The notes: generated by a model not told the origin, from the letters alone. A stretch of DNA of 63,298 nucleotides from Rhodocyclaceae bacterium (GCA_004379165.1 NKXK01000035.1:1-63298), one strand, 5' to 3'. Positions 1 to 9,343 are shown, counted from the stretch's first letter. Made by a program: numbers and translations.

Positions 1-742
1 CGTGACGGTCGAGTGCGGCATCAAAGGCGCCGGGAATGTAAAAATCGGGGACGCGGTCGAGCAGCGTCGGCAGCAGCACGGTCATCAGGGCCCGCGTGCG
101 CACGCCCTTATCTTGGGCGCGTGCAAAGCCAACCTTGCCTGTTGGCACGATGACCTGTCCGCCGCCAGCCTCGACGGCTGTTTCGCCACGGTTGACCTTG
201 TCGTAGGTGCCCGGCTTGTTCGTGCCGGTTGCCGTGTCGGCACTGAGGACATAGGGCTCATGGTCGGTGCCGCGGATGCCGATGGTGGCGGTGGCGGTGA
301 CAATGCGATGATCGTTGCGGTTGAAACGGGCGATCCAGCCGGTGATCACCCGTAGCGAACCGGTGATCAGGCGCAGCACCTGACGGTCGCTGGCTTTGCC
401 TTCGGCGGCGTAGCGCTCGGCGACGAACTCCGCATTCGGGCGCACGGCGACGATGCCGGCATCGCTGGTCTTCAGAACTGCCTCGCCATTGCTGCTGGCC
501 TTGACCTGCTCGCCGACATGCACCGTCGCACCTTCGCGCAGGCGGCGCGACGTGCCCAGCTTGCCGGTGGCGAAGACATCACCCTGCAGACGCCAGACCT
601 GGGCGAAGGGCTTGCCGAGGTCGGCATTCGTCACATCGTCGGCGCCGGCTGCGGTCGACGCGAAAAAGCCGCAAAAAACCAGCATCGCGACCGCGTAAAG
701 TGGGCTGGCGTGGCGGGCAGCGAGGGGGGAGCGGTGCGTCAT
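1..742 (-). CDS. FecR-domain periplasmic protein, 3' end outside window
   Basis: Reading leftward from an ATG at 742, the frame stays open to the window edge, so the C-terminus is missing. Residues about 15-33 form a signal peptide (LVFCGFFASTAAGADD region). Next comes a FecR-like beta domain: VWRLQGDVFATG, EGATVHVGEQVKASSNGEA, then VTATATIGIRGTDH, the pattern of FecR proteins that have lost the anti-sigma part and act as exported domains of unknown ligand. A copy of the dispersed 30-bp repeat (649-680) encodes part of the signal peptide. No sigma factor lies next to it here, so a sigma-regulatory role is not supported. Partner and function are unknown. Confidence 0.75.
   Translation of the reverse strand, partial: MTHRSPLAARHASPLYAVAMLVFCGFFASTAAGADDVTNADLGKPFAQVWRLQGDVFATGKLGTSRRLREGATVHVGEQVKASSNGEAVLKTSDAGIVAVRPNAEFVAERYAAEGKASDRQVLRLITGSLRVITGWIARFNRNDHRIVTATATIGIRGTDHEPYVLSADTATGTNKPGTYDKVNRGETAVEAGGGQVIVPTGKVGFARAQDKGVRTRALMTVLLPTLLDRVPDFYIPGAFDAALDRH
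649..680 (+). repeat. Dispersed 30-bp repeat, copy 1
   Basis: Begins CTGCGGTCGACGCGAAAAAG and ends in a second A tract (six A) ten bases on. It lies in the signal-peptide part of the FecR-domain gene. It is nearly identical to copy 4 in an unrelated gene. Confidence 0.7.
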
Positions 743-883
743 GATCGAATCTTCAGCGCAAAGGCGTCAGCGAGTAGCGCCAGGTTAGGCGACAGGTTGG
801 ATTTCATTCTAAGCGGATTCGTCAGGTGGCGACAGCGCCGGCAGCGGTTTTTGCCGCCGGCCCTGACTAGATTGCTCGCATAA

Positions 884-1692
884 ATGGAGATTGTGTTGAC
901 TCTGGAAAATGCCAATGCCGTCCTGGCGACCCGCACCGTATTGTTGGTCGATGATGAGGAAAATATTCTCTCCGCGCTCAAGCGTCTGCTGCAGCGTGAT
1001 GGCTACCGCATCCTGACTGCCGGTGGTGGCCTGGAAGGTCTGGCAATGCTGGCGAGCGAGCCGGTCGATGTGATCATCTCCGACCGGCGCATACCGCAGA
1101 TGGCCGGGGTCGAGTTCCTGCGGCATGTGAAGCCGCTATATCCGGATACCGTGCATATGGTGCTCTCCGGGTACACCGAACTGCAGTCGATCACCAATGA
1201 CATCAACGAGGGCGCTATTTATCGTTTCCTGACCAAGCCCTGGGATGACGATCTGCTGCGAGGGCATATCGTCGATGCCTCCCGCAGCAAGGAGATGGTC
1301 GTCGAGCACAAGCGCCTGAGTCAGGAACTGGCGTTGGCGAATGAGCAACTGCGCGAGTTGCTGGCCGAACGCGAGCGGCAGTTGCAGCGCGATGAGGTGG
1401 TGCTCTCGGTGGCTCAGGAAATCCTGCAGTTGCTGCCGCTGCCGAATGTCGGCGTCGATGCTGACGGGTTGATCGTTGCGGCCAATGCCGAGGCAGATGT
1501 GCTATTCGGCGGCGGGCTGTCCCCTTGCTTGGCAGCTTTGCCGAAGAGCGCCTGCCGGCGGCGGTGGTTGCCGGGTTGGCGGATTTGCAGGCTGACGTGG
1601 TTTGGACGCAAGACGGACAGACCCGCCGCGTTCGCTTTGCGCGGCGGGTTCAGGCCGGCGCGCAGGGCAGGCTGATTTTCGTGGTCGACTGA
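884..1692 (+). CDS. Response regulator (REC domain plus C-terminal sensor-like region), frameshifted
   Basis: Residues about 15-130 are a receiver domain: acidic pair in VDDEE, phosphoacceptor Asp in IISDRRIP, LSGY threonine/serine site and the lysine in FLTKPWDD. This form is typical of RpfG-like two-component regulators. A coiled linker (SQELALANEQLRELLAERE) and a short PAS-like stretch (PLPNVGVDADGLIVAANAE) follow. The frame is broken near 1519 in the run CTGTCCCCTTG. The uninterrupted frame would end at 1675 with an arginine-rich nonsense tail. After restoring one C the protein continues LLGSFAEERLPAAVVAGLAD and ends FVVD at 1692. The output domain is thus degenerate or the frameshift is a base-call error. 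Confidence 0.7.
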
Positions 1693-1702
1693 GCGGCCGG
1701 TT

Positions 1703-2668
1703 TCAGACCGGCAGGCCGGCGGGCGCCAGCGGCGCGTGGCCGGTTTTAACGTAGGTATCGCAGCGGGCGATGAAATCGCGCGTGCTTTTCGGCATCGGCG
1801 TCCGGGCGCGGGCGATGTAATTGATCAGGTCGCGGCCCTGACGGATCAGCTGCAGGCCGTCGATGATGTTGTGGCTGTCGGTCTGGTCGCTGGCCAGGCT
1901 GGGCTGCGGGCCGAAATTGACCAGTCGTTCGCCGGCAGTGACCAGTGTCGACCAGACATCAAAAATATCAGCGTCGGTGCGCAGCGTTTCAGTCTTGATC
2001 CGCGCAGCCGCCGCGAGTTCGCCGACCGGCGCCTCGATGCCGGCAAAAGCGGGCAGGCCGGCAAAGTGGCTGCTGATGGCAGCGGCGATGCGGTCGATGT
2101 CGCGCATTGCCTGGCCGATCTTGATATAGCGGCTTTCGTAAAAATCCTCGAGCGGGATCGAAAAGGCGCGAAACGGTTCGCCCCAGAGTTCGTCGATGCC
2201 TTCCTCGCCGCTGCGGTGCAGGACATTGCGGCCGAGGTCCATGGCTTCAAGCAGGCAGCGGCCGCATTCACGCATCAAGGGGTTGTCGCTGAGAATTTCG
2301 ATGCCGCAGGCCTGGAGCTCGACCAGCTTGCGGAAAATGTCGGTGGCGCGGTTGAACATGGCGCCGGCGAGCATCGCTGCCTTGACCCGCTTGCGGCATG
2401 GGTCGCTCTCGGCTTCATAGGTGGCGCGAGCCTCGGCGAGGCGGGTGCCGGGGATGTTGAGGCCGTGTTCGGTATGGTTGAAGAGGCGGCGTGTGAGCGC
2501 CTCGATCAGCCGCTTCTTGGCTTCCAGCGTATCCGCCGGCACGGTGTAGGTCTTGATCCAGTAGCCGTCGTACAAGACACGCTCTTCACCATTGACGATG
2601 CGGCGGGTGCCTTCGGGGATCGTTGCCGCACCGGGAGCGCGGCAGTCGAGATTGACGACAAGGGTCAT
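1703..2668 (-). CDS. Conserved hypothetical protein, about 321 aa
   Basis: I do not recognise a named family. The start at 2668 (MTLVVNLDCRAPG) is preferred over the upstream ATG at 2755 because AGGACT precedes it and the extra residues are low-complexity. The protein is soluble and largely alpha-helical. It has a conserved-looking central block with two cysteines (MRECGRCLLEAMDLGRNV) and a C-terminal helix (HNIIDGLQLIRQGRDLINY). There is no signal peptide or membrane segment. It converges with the response regulator (10-bp gap). Confidence 0.6.
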   Translation of the reverse strand: MTLVVNLDCRAPGAATIPEGTRRIVNGEERVLYDGYWIKTYTVPADTLEAKKRLIEALTRRLFNHTEHGLNIPGTRLAEARATYEAESDPCRKRVKAAMLAGAMFNRATDIFRKLVELQACGIEILSDNPLMRECGRCLLEAMDLGRNVLHRSGEEGIDELWGEPFRAFSIPLEDFYESRYIKIGQAMRDIDRIAAAISSHFAGLPAFAGIEAPVGELAAAARIKTETLRTDADIFDVWSTLVTAGERLVNFGPQPSLASDQTDSHNIIDGLQLIRQGRDLINYIARARTPMPKSTRDFIARCDTYVKTGHAPLAPAGLPV

Positions 2669-2831
2669 GGCCAGAGTCCTGCGTGACCGGCTGGTGGCGG
2701 CGGGAGCCGAGCCGGCGGTGAGTGAAACGGATTGCCTGCATGCACATTCCTGCATCGGGCCAAAATTCTACTCTGCCTTTTGGCCCGGGAGAATCCTCCG
2801 CCCGGGTGATCCCGGAAGGGGGATGGACAAC

Positions 2832-3407
2832 TTACTCCTTGATCGCTTCGATCGCAATGTCGATGCGGACTTCGTCGCCGACATACGGGGCGTACTTGCC
2901 GGCATTGAAGTCGGAGCGTTTGACGAGCGTCCAGGCATTGGCGCCGATGGCGTCCTTCTTCAGCATCGGGTGCGGCATGGCGTGGAAGGAGCTGACCGTC
3001 AGCGTCACCGGCTTGGTGACCCCTTTCAGCGTCAGCTGGCCTTCGATGCTGGCGGGTTTGTCGCCGTCGAAATTGACCTTGGTGGATTTGAAGGTTGCGG
3101 TCGGGTACTTGGCAGTGTCGAGAAAGTCCTCGCCCTGGATGTGTTCATCGAAGGTGGCGTAGCCGGTATCGACCGACTTGGTGTCGATGACGATGTCGAC
3201 CGAACCGGTCTTCGCGGCCTTGTCGTAAACCACCTTGCCGCTGGTCTTGTTGAAGCGGGAGAGCTGGGTCGAGTAGCCAAAGTGGCTGTACGAGAAGCGC
3301 GGGAAGGTGTGCGTACCCTCGACAACGAAGGTTTCCGGCGCGGCCATCGCCGGGGCAATGCTGGCGGCGAGGATGAGGGCGGTAGCGAGTTTGCTGAGAT
3401 TGGTCAT
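2832..3407 (-). CDS. YceI family periplasmic protein (second of tandem pair)
   Basis: 191 aa with a cleavable signal peptide (about 1-22, ending AMAAPE) and a single YceI lipocalin-like barrel. Family marks are the THTFPRFSYSHFGYS N-terminal strand, FDEHIQGEDFLDTAKYPTA and the GQLTLKGVTKPVTL core. YceI barrels bind long polyisoprenoid chains and are often encoded with a b-type cytochrome, as here. It is the last gene of the leftward operon dioxygenase-cytochrome b561-yceI-yceI and follows its paralogue by 24 bp. Confidence 0.9.
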   Translation of the reverse strand: MTNLSKLATALILAASIAPAMAAPETFVVEGTHTFPRFSYSHFGYSTQLSRFNKTSGKVVYDKAAKTGSVDIVIDTKSVDTGYATFDEHIQGEDFLDTAKYPTATFKSTKVNFDGDKPASIEGQLTLKGVTKPVTLTVSSFHAMPHPMLKKDAIGANAWTLVKRSDFNAGKYAPYVGDEVRIDIAIEAIKE

Positions 3408-3431
3408 GCTGTTCTCCTGAGAAGGTTGGGG

Positions 3432-3995
3432 TTATTTGCTGTTGGCGGTGATGCGGAATTTGACGACCACGTCGTTGGCGACGATGTCGAACTTGGCCCA
3501 GCTGCCTTCACCGATCGAGAAATCGGCCCGGCGCAGGGTAAAACTGCCCTCGAAGACGCCGCTGCTGCCTTGCGCCGTGAAGGTGGCGGGCACGACCACC
3601 GGTTGGATCTTGCCCTTGATGCTCAGTTCGCCAGCCACTTCGTAGCGGTTGCCGCCGAGCGGCTTGACGGCGCCGGAGACAAAGCGGGCGGTCGGGAAGG
3701 CCGCGGCGTTGAACCACGGCTTGCCGATGACTTCCTGATCGCCTTCGGGGGCGCCGGTATCAACACTGGCCAGTTCGACATCGAAGCTGGCCTTGGCGGC
3801 GGTCGGCTTGGCTGGGTCAAAGCTGAGGGTGCTCGAAAATCGACGGAATTTGCCGTCGACCGTAACGCCCATCTGCTTGTAGGTGAAATCGATGCGGCTC
3901 TTGTCCTTCTGCACCGTCGTGTATTCGACGGCGTGGGACGAGAAGGGGATGGCGAGGGCGGTGGCCAAGGCGAGGCCAAGCAGTCGATGTTTCAT
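3432..3995 (-). CDS. YceI family periplasmic protein (first of tandem pair)
   Basis: 187 aa, signal peptide about 1-22 (ALAIPFSSHAVEY). One YceI barrel with DKSRIDFTYKQMGVTVDGKF, PEGDQEVIGKPWFNAAAFPTA and the repeated GELSIKGKIQPVVVPATF strand. It is diverged from the downstream paralogue, so the pair is an old duplication or two subfamilies. Its start lies 1 bp from the stop of the cytochrome b561 gene, consistent with translational coupling. The isoprenoid ligand (for example a quinone) is inference from the family. Confidence 0.9.
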   Translation of the reverse strand: MKHRLLGLALATALAIPFSSHAVEYTTVQKDKSRIDFTYKQMGVTVDGKFRRFSSTLSFDPAKPTAAKASFDVELASVDTGAPEGDQEVIGKPWFNAAAFPTARFVSGAVKPLGGNRYEVAGELSIKGKIQPVVVPATFTAQGSSGVFEGSFTLRRADFSIGEGSWAKFDIVANDVVVKFRITANSK

Positions 3996-3996
3996 G

Positions 3997-4539
3997 TCAG
4001 TTCTCCGGGTGACGTTGCGGCAGCATCCGGGTCAGGATGTCGTCGCGGTCGATGAAATGGTGTTTGAGGGCGGCGCCGATGTGGCCGGCGAGGGTGAGGA
4101 CGAGGATCAGGTTGAGCAGCATGTGCACCTGTTGCAGCAAATCGCCGGTAGCCTTGTCCTTGCCGATCAGGTCGGGGATGGGCAGGACGCCGAACCAGAC
4201 CGTCTGGAAGCCCTTGGCCGAACTCATCAGCCAGCCGGAAAGCGGGATCGCCAGCATCAGGCCGTAGAGCGCGATGTGGCCGGCATGGGCGGCAACGCGG
4301 AGCATCGCCGGCATGCTTGCCGGGAGCGCTGGCGGCGGGTGGCCGGCGCGCCAGGCCAGGCGGAAGAGCACAAGCAGGAAGGCGCTGACGCCGGCCCATT
4401 TATGCCAGGAGTACAACTGCAGCTTCTCCGGCGACAGCGGCAGGTCGTGCATGTAGAAACCCAGCGCCAGCAGGCCGAAGATCAGTGCGGCCATCAGCCA
4501 GTGCAGTGCCTTGGCGGTTGCGGTGTAGTGCGTGCTCAT
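3997..4539 (-). CDS. Cytochrome b561 family membrane protein
   Basis: 180 aa with four predicted membrane helices and the family's histidines: AKALHWLMAALIF in helix 1, SWHKWAGVSAFLL in helix 2, ALYGLMLAIPLSGWLMSS and LLQQVHMLLNLILV later. These ligate two b hemes and move electrons between the quinone pool and periplasmic acceptors. The start ATG overlaps the stop of the upstream dioxygenase gene (ATGA), and the YceI genes follow directly. The cytochrome b561-YceI pairing is recurrent in proteobacteria. Confidence 0.9.
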   Translation of the reverse strand: MSTHYTATAKALHWLMAALIFGLLALGFYMHDLPLSPEKLQLYSWHKWAGVSAFLLVLFRLAWRAGHPPPALPASMPAMLRVAAHAGHIALYGLMLAIPLSGWLMSSAKGFQTVWFGVLPIPDLIGKDKATGDLLQQVHMLLNLILVLTLAGHIGAALKHHFIDRDDILTRMLPQRHPEN

Positions 4540-5345
4540 TGTTGTGCTCCCGGGGTAAAAGCGTAGGCATCCATGGCGATCACGTAGTCATCGATGCCGG
4601 CGTGAAAGCGTTCGGCGGTGGCAGTTTTACCGGCTGCGCCCAGTGCGACATACAGCGGCAGCAAATGTTCATCGCTGGGGTGGGCGCGACGGGCTTCCGG
4701 GGCACGTTGGCGGTAGTCGAGCAGGGCCTCGGTATTACCGGCGGCGAGTTGATCGGCGATCCAGCGGGCGAATTCATGAACGTAAGCCGGGGTCTGGCCG
4801 CCATTCATTGCCGCCAGCTGGTAGTCGCGCAGATTGTGCGTAATGCTGCCGGTGGCGACGATGAGGATGCCCTGTGCCGGCAACCCGGACAGCGCCCTGC
4901 CGAGCTGGTAGTGATACGCGGCATCGCCCGAAGACTGAATGGACAGTGGGATCACCGGGATGTCAGCCTCGGGAAACATCATGCGCAGCGGCACCCAGGC
5001 GCCGTGGTCGAGGCCGCGGCTGGCGTCGGTAGCCATCGGCAGGCCGGCGGCCTGCAGCGCAGCGCTGACCAGGCGGGCGGCTTCCGGGCAGCCGGTGGCC
5101 GGGTAATGCAGCGCGTAGAGCGCTTCCGGAAAGCCCCAGAAATCGTGAATCGTTTCCGGGCGCTCGGCATAGCCAACGGTGGGGATGGCGGTGTCCCAGT
5201 GCGGGCTGACCACGAGGATGGCACGCGGTGTCGGCAACTGGCGGGCACGGGCACTCAGGGCCGCGCCGGCGGCACCGGGGCGCAGCGCAAAGGTCGGCGC
5301 ACCGTGCGGAACGTACAGGGTCGGGAGCGGGTCTTGGCGGTTCAT
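4536..5345 (-). CDS. Class III extradiol dioxygenase, DODA/YgiD type
   Basis: About 269 aa from the ATG at 5345 (MNRQDPLPTLYVPHGAPTF); the longer frame to 5420 has a tail unlike the family. Metal-ligand histidines are visible: LYVPHGAP, VVSPHWDT, RGLDHGAWVPLR and ATGSITHNLRDY, the pattern of YgiD/4,5-DOPA dioxygenases. The enzyme uses Fe(II) or Zn(II) to open a catechol ring; the natural substrate is unknown. It is first in a four-gene leftward operon and divergent from a LysR regulator that probably controls it. In other bacteria this gene is likewise paired with a divergent LysR regulator. Confidence 0.85.
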   Translation of the reverse strand: MNRQDPLPTLYVPHGAPTFALRPGAAGAALSARARQLPTPRAILVVSPHWDTAIPTVGYAERPETIHDFWGFPEALYALHYPATGCPEAARLVSAALQAAGLPMATDASRGLDHGAWVPLRMMFPEADIPVIPLSIQSSGDAAYHYQLGRALSGLPAQGILIVATGSITHNLRDYQLAAMNGGQTPAYVHEFARWIADQLAAGNTEALLDYRQRAPEARRAHPSDEHLLPLYVALGAAGKTATAERFHAGIDDYVIAMDAYAFTPGAQQ

Positions 5346-5424
5346 GGTCTGCTGCCTCGTGTTTGGCGATGGGCGTACTTTATTCGCCATCGTCGCAGCG
5401 AAATAGCGGACAATTCGCAATTAT

Positions 5425-5445
5425 TTGTTGCTGGATTGACAACAA
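5425..5445. promoter_or_regulatory. Probable LysR operator (TTGTTG-N9-CAACAA)
   Basis: A perfect 6-bp inverted repeat, TTGTTG at 5425-5430 and CAACAA at 5440-5445, gives a T-N11-A LysR box. It touches the first base of the LysR start codon and lies 80 bp from the divergent dioxygenase start, suiting autorepression and control of the operon. Inferred from sequence only. Confidence 0.55.
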
Positions 5446-6329
5446 TGGATCGTCTCGATGCAATGCATCTCTTCGTGCGTGTGGCCGAACTGGGCAGTTT
5501 TTCTGCGGTGGCGCAGCAACTGGGCGTTGCACGCTCGGTGGTGACGCGGCAGATTGCTGCACTGGAGGCCCATCTTGGCGCCAAGCTGATGGCGCGCAGC
5601 ACCCGACGCCTGACGCTGACCTCGGCCGGCACGGCCTATCTGGAAAAATGCCGGGTCATCCTCAATCTCGTCGAGGCCGCCGAAACCGGTATCGCCGAGG
5701 AAAGGCAGACACCACGCGGCAGCATCCGCCTCAGCGTGCCGCTCAGCTTTGGCCTGAAACGGCTGGCGCCGCTGCTGCTGGAGTTCTCGAATCAGTACCC
5801 GGAAGTGGCGCTCGATATGGATTTCAGCGACCGGCGCAGTAATCTGATCGAGGAAGGGCTGGATCTCTCGATCCGCATTACGCGGCGTCTGGGCAGTAAC
5901 GATGTCGCCCGCCGCATCGGCAGCAGCCGCCTGCTCGTGCTGGCCTCGCTGGACTATCTGTCACGCCATGGCGAACCGCAGCATCCGCAGGAACTGATCC
6001 ATCACGAGTGCCTCGGCTATACCTCGGGCGGCAGTGCGCAGATCTGGCAATTCTCGGTCGACGGCGAATTGACGACCATTCAGGTCCGCAGCCGACTGCA
6101 TGCGAACAATGGCGAAGTGCTGACGGAAGCGGCGGCGCAGGGGCTGGGCATCACGCTGCAGCCGGATTTCGTCGCCGACGACTATCTACGGAATGGTCGC
6201 GTCAGGGCGATCCTCGGGAATTTTCCGGTAGCGGAACTGGGGATTTATGTGTTGCTGCCGGGGAACCGGCAGGTGCCGCATCGGGTGCGGGTATTGATGG
6301 ACTATCTGGCAGACCACCTGAACGCCTGA
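5445..6329 (+). CDS. LysR-type transcriptional regulator
   Basis: 294 aa from the ATG at 5445 (MDRLDAMHLFVRVAELGSF). The N-terminal winged helix-turn-helix (LGSFSAVAQQLGVARSVVTR) is followed by a linker helix and a periplasmic-binding-like effector domain from about residue 90 (GSIRLSVPLSFGLKRLAPLL). The sequence resembles the CrgA/PecT-like branch that often controls nearby redox enzymes. It is divergent from the DODA-cytochrome b561-YceI operon, its likely target, with a LysR inverted repeat abutting its own start codon. Confidence 0.9.
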   Translation: MDRLDAMHLFVRVAELGSFSAVAQQLGVARSVVTRQIAALEAHLGAKLMARSTRRLTLTSAGTAYLEKCRVILNLVEAAETGIAEERQTPRGSIRLSVPLSFGLKRLAPLLLEFSNQYPEVALDMDFSDRRSNLIEEGLDLSIRITRRLGSNDVARRIGSSRLLVLASLDYLSRHGEPQHPQELIHHECLGYTSGGSAQIWQFSVDGELTTIQVRSRLHANNGEVLTEAAAQGLGITLQPDFVADDYLRNGRVRAILGNFPVAELGIYVLLPGNRQVPHRVRVLMDYLADHLNA

Positions 6330-6346
6330 GTCTTCAGGCAGGCGGG

Positions 6347-6421
<75 letters not shown>

Positions 6422-6425
6422 AACC

Positions 6426-6501
6426 TGGTGCGTCCTGACGGGCTCGAACCGCCGACATCCAGCTTGTAAGGCTAGCGCTCTACCAGCTGAGCTAAGAACG
6501 C
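6426..6501 (-). tRNA. tRNA-Val (TAC anticodon)
   Basis: Minus-strand cloverleaf: acceptor GCGTTCT with AGGACGC, D arm TTAGCTCAGCTGGTAGAGC, anticodon loop CCTTACAAG with anticodon TAC, T arm GGTTCGAGCC, encoded CCA at 6426-6428. It is probably cotranscribed with the adjacent tRNA-Thr. Confidence 0.93.
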
Positions 6502-6618
6502 GAAGGGCGCGAATTTTAACCGATTCCGACGGAATGGCCAGTTTTTTCTTGCCCTTGCGGTTCTACCGGTAAAATACCCGCTTTGCTCGCCGGCAGGTCC
6601 GGATAAGGTTTTTATTGC

Positions 6619-7941
6619 ATGACTTCTGAACTCAAAGTGCCGACCGTCGGCATCGTATCCCTCGGCTGCCCGAAGGCCGGTTCCGACACCGAACGCATCC
6701 TGACCAAGCTGCGCGCTGAAGGGTACAACCTGTCGCCCAACTACGACGATGCCGATCTGGTCATCGTCAATACCTGTGGTTTCATCGACGCGGCCGTTGA
6801 AGAATCGCTCGATGCCATCGGCGAGGCGCTGGCGGAAAACGGCAAGGTTATCGTGACCGGTTGCCTCGGTGCCAAGGGCGACATCGTGCAGACGACGCAT
6901 CCCTCCGTACTCGCCGTCACCGGCCCGCATGCGGCTGACGAGGTCATGGGCTACGTGCATCAGCATCTGCCCAAGCCGCATGATCCCTATACCGATCTCG
7001 TACCACCGCAGGGCGTGCGCCTGACGCCGGATCACTTTGCCTACCTGAAGATTTCCGAAGGCTGCAACCACAGCTGTACCTTCTGCATCATCCCGTCGCT
7101 GCGTGGGCCGCTGGTGTCGCGCCCGGTGGGCGACGTGCTGGCCGAAGCCGAAAATCTCGCCCGTGCCGGCGTCAAGGAACTGCTGGTCATCTCGCAGGAC
7201 ACTTCGGCCTACGGTGTTGATGTGAAGTACCGTACCGCCTTCTGGGGTGGCAAGCCGGTCAAGACCCGCCTCAAGGAGCTGTGCGAGGCGATGGCGCAGT
7301 TCGGCATCTGGGTCCGCCTGCACTACGTTTACCCCTACCCGTCGGTCGATGACGTGATTCCGCTGATGGCCGAAGGCAAGATCCTGCCCTATCTGGATGT
7401 GCCGTTCCAGCACGCCAGCCCGAAGATACTCAAGGCGATGAAGCGCCCGGCGTCGGCCGAGAACACGCTGGAACGCATCGCCAAGTGGCGCTCGATCTGC
7501 CCCGAAATCGTTATCCGCTCGACTTTCATCACCGGCTTCCCCGGTGAGACGGAAGAGGATTTCGACATGCTGATCCAGTTCCTTGAGGATGCCCGCCTCG
7601 ACCGTGTCGGCGCCTTCGCCTACTCGCCGGTCGAGGGTGCGGCCGCCAACGACCTCGGGCTGATCCTGCCGGAAGACGTTCGCGAAGACCGTCGCCGCTG
7701 GCTGATGCAGGTTCAGGAAGACATCTCCGCCGAGAAGTTGGCGGCCAAGATCGACAGCGTCATCGAGGTTCTGGTCGACGAGGTGGACGAGGAAGGCACG
7801 ATCGCCCGTTCCAAGGCCGATGCGCCGGAAATCGATGGTCTGGTCTACATCGACGGTCATTTTGACGCCCAGCCAGGCGACTTCCTGCAGGTCAAGGTTA
7901 TCGACGCCGACCACCATGACCTCTACGCCGAGATCGCCTGA
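6619..7941 (+). CDS. rimO: Ribosomal protein uS12 methylthiotransferase RimO
   Basis: 440 aa, the usual length. N-terminal UPF0004 domain with cluster cysteines Cys17 ([10 protein letters not shown]), Cys53 (NTCGFID) and Cys82. Radical-SAM motif CNHSCTFC at about 149-156, followed by [13 protein letters not shown], which is diagnostic of RimO rather than MiaB. C-terminal TRAM domain (about 370-440). It adds a methylthio group to the beta carbon of an aspartate of S12. The next gene starts inside its 3' end. Confidence 0.97.
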   Translation: MTSELKVPTVGIVSLGCPKAGSDTERILTKLRAEGYNLSPNYDDADLVIVNTCGFIDAAVEESLDAIGEALAENGKVIVTGCLGAKGDIVQTTHPSVLAVTGPHAADEVMGYVHQHLPKPHDPYTDLVPPQGVRLTPDHFAYLKISEGCNHSCTFCIIPSLRGPLVSRPVGDVLAEAENLARAGVKELLVISQDTSAYGVDVKYRTAFWGGKPVKTRLKELCEAMAQFGIWVRLHYVYPYPSVDDVIPLMAEGKILPYLDVPFQHASPKILKAMKRPASAENTLERIAKWRSICPEIVIRSTFITGFPGETEEDFDMLIQFLEDARLDRVGAFAYSPVEGAAANDLGLILPEDVREDRRRWLMQVQEDISAEKLAAKIDSVIEVLVDEVDEEGTIARSKADAPEIDGLVYIDGHFDAQPGDFLQVKVIDADHHDLYAEIA

Positions 7942-9322
7942 TCTGATCGAAACGCTGGCCGGCATTGTCGGTGCCGGCCATGTGCTGAGCGCGCCGGCCG
8001 ATATTGCGCCTTTCGTGACCGACTGGCGCGGCCGCTATCGCGGCGCGGCGCGCTGCGTCGTTCGCCCGGGCAACACCGGCGAAGTCGCGGAGGTGGTCAA
8101 GGCCTGCGCCGCCGCCGGGGTGCCGATGGTTCCGCAAGGTGGCAATACCAGCCTGTGTGGTGCGGCGACGCCGGACGAATCCGGCGGGGCGGTGGTGATC
8201 AGTTTGTCGCGGCTGAACCGAATTCTTGCGGTCGACCCGGAAAACAGCACGATTTCGGTCGAGGCCGGTTGTTCGCTGGCCGAAGTGCAGGCGGCGGCAC
8301 GGGCCGCGGATCGGCTGTTTCCGCTGGCCTTGGCCTCCGAAGGCAGCTGCCAGATCGGCGGCAACCTGTCGACCAATGCCGGTGGCGTGCAGGTGCTGCG
8401 TTATGGCAATACCCGCGAACTGACGCTGGGGCTGGAAGTCGTGCTGGCCAATGGCGAAATCTGGAACGGCCTGCGCGGTTTGCGCAAGGACAACACCGGC
8501 TACGACCTCAAGCACTTGTTCATTGGCGCCGAAGGCACGCTCGGCATCATCACCGCGGCGGTGCTCAAGCTCTTTCCGCTACCTAAGGCGCAGACGACCT
8601 GCTGGCTGAGCCTGCCGGATGCAACTGCTGCGGTGAACCTGATAAATCGCGCAAAATCGGCATTCGATGCCCGGTTGACCGCCTTCGAGCTGGTCTCCGA
8701 AACGGCGCTCGACCTGGTGCTGCAGCATATTCCGCAGACGCAACGGCCGGTGGCGCCGGCGCCGTGGTACGTACTGGCGGAGTTCTCCGATACCGCCCTG
8801 GCGGACGTCGAACACTGGCTGGCGGATTGTCTCGATCGCGGGCTGCTCAGCGATGGCGTGATCGCCCAGTCCGCGACGCAGGCCGAAAAGCTCTGGTCGC
8901 TCCGTGAGAACATTTCCGAGGCGCAGAAAATCGAGGGGATCAGCATCAAGCACGATGTCGCCGTGCCGGTGTCGCGGATTCCCGATTTTCTGGCAGCAGC
9001 GGATGTCGCACTATTGTCCGGCTGGCCGGGTATCCGCATCGTTGCCTTCGGCCATGTCGGCGACGGCAATCTGCACTACAACCTGTCCAAGCCGACCGCC
9101 GGTGACAACGCCGCCTTCATCGCCAGCCAGCCGGCAGTTAATGCCGTGGTGCACGACATCGTGCATGCGCTGAACGGTTCGATATCGGCGGAGCATGGCC
9201 TGGGCCAACTCAAGCGCGAGGAGATCCTGCGTTACAAGTCGGCAACGGAAATGGCCATCATGCGCGCCATCAAGCAGGCACTGGACCCGCTGGGCCTGAT
9301 GAATCCGGGCAAGGTGTTGTAG
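7916..9322 (+). CDS. FAD-binding oxidase, D-2-hydroxyacid/D-2-hydroxyglutarate dehydrogenase type
   Basis: 468 aa from an ATG at 7916 that overlaps rimO by 26 nt. An FAD PCMH domain (about 35-220) carries [30 protein letters not shown], the [13 protein letters not shown] loop and [13 protein letters not shown]. The C-terminal FAD-oxidase domain has [12 protein letters not shown] and the terminal [11 protein letters not shown] motif, which places it in the GlcD/D2HGDH/D-lactate dehydrogenase family and nearest the D-2-hydroxyglutarate group. It probably passes electrons to an electron-transfer flavoprotein or quinone; exact substrate unknown. Two dispersed-repeat copies lie inside (8227-8255, 8628-8657). 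Confidence 0.88.
   Translation: MTSTPRSPDLIETLAGIVGAGHVLSAPADIAPFVTDWRGRYRGAARCVVRPGNTGEVAEVVKACAAAGVPMVPQGGNTSLCGAATPDESGGAVVISLSRLNRILAVDPENSTISVEAGCSLAEVQAAARAADRLFPLALASEGSCQIGGNLSTNAGGVQVLRYGNTRELTLGLEVVLANGEIWNGLRGLRKDNTGYDLKHLFIGAEGTLGIITAAVLKLFPLPKAQTTCWLSLPDATAAVNLINRAKSAFDARLTAFELVSETALDLVLQHIPQTQRPVAPAPWYVLAEFSDTALADVEHWLADCLDRGLLSDGVIAQSATQAEKLWSLRENISEAQKIEGISIKHDVAVPVSRIPDFLAAADVALLSGWPGIRIVAFGHVGDGNLHYNLSKPTAGDNAAFIASQPAVNAVVHDIVHALNGSISAEHGLGQLKREEILRYKSATEMAIMRAIKQALDPLGLMNPGKVL
8227..8255 (+). repeat. Dispersed 30-bp repeat, copy 2
   Basis: TTGCGGTCGACCCGGAAAAC, then a weaker second A/T tract. It coincides with the conserved protein stretch [15 protein letters not shown], so this copy could partly reflect protein constraint. 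Confidence 0.5.
8628..8657 (+). repeat. Dispersed 30-bp repeat, copy 3
   Basis: CTGCGGTGAACCTGATAAAT, then AAAAT nine bases on. It sits in a poorly conserved part of the FAD oxidase gene, so protein constraint is unlikely to explain it. Confidence 0.7.
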
Positions 9323-9343
9323 CGTTTCCTTACAGCGGGCCGG

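Noticed and set aside
3836..3866. Possible repeat copy in the first YceI gene
   Set aside because: Core reads TTACGGTCGAC and tract spacing is off; too degenerate to count.
2592..4055. 487-aa plus-strand frame over the YceI genes
   Set aside because: Antisense to two YceI genes with signal peptides; no motifs.
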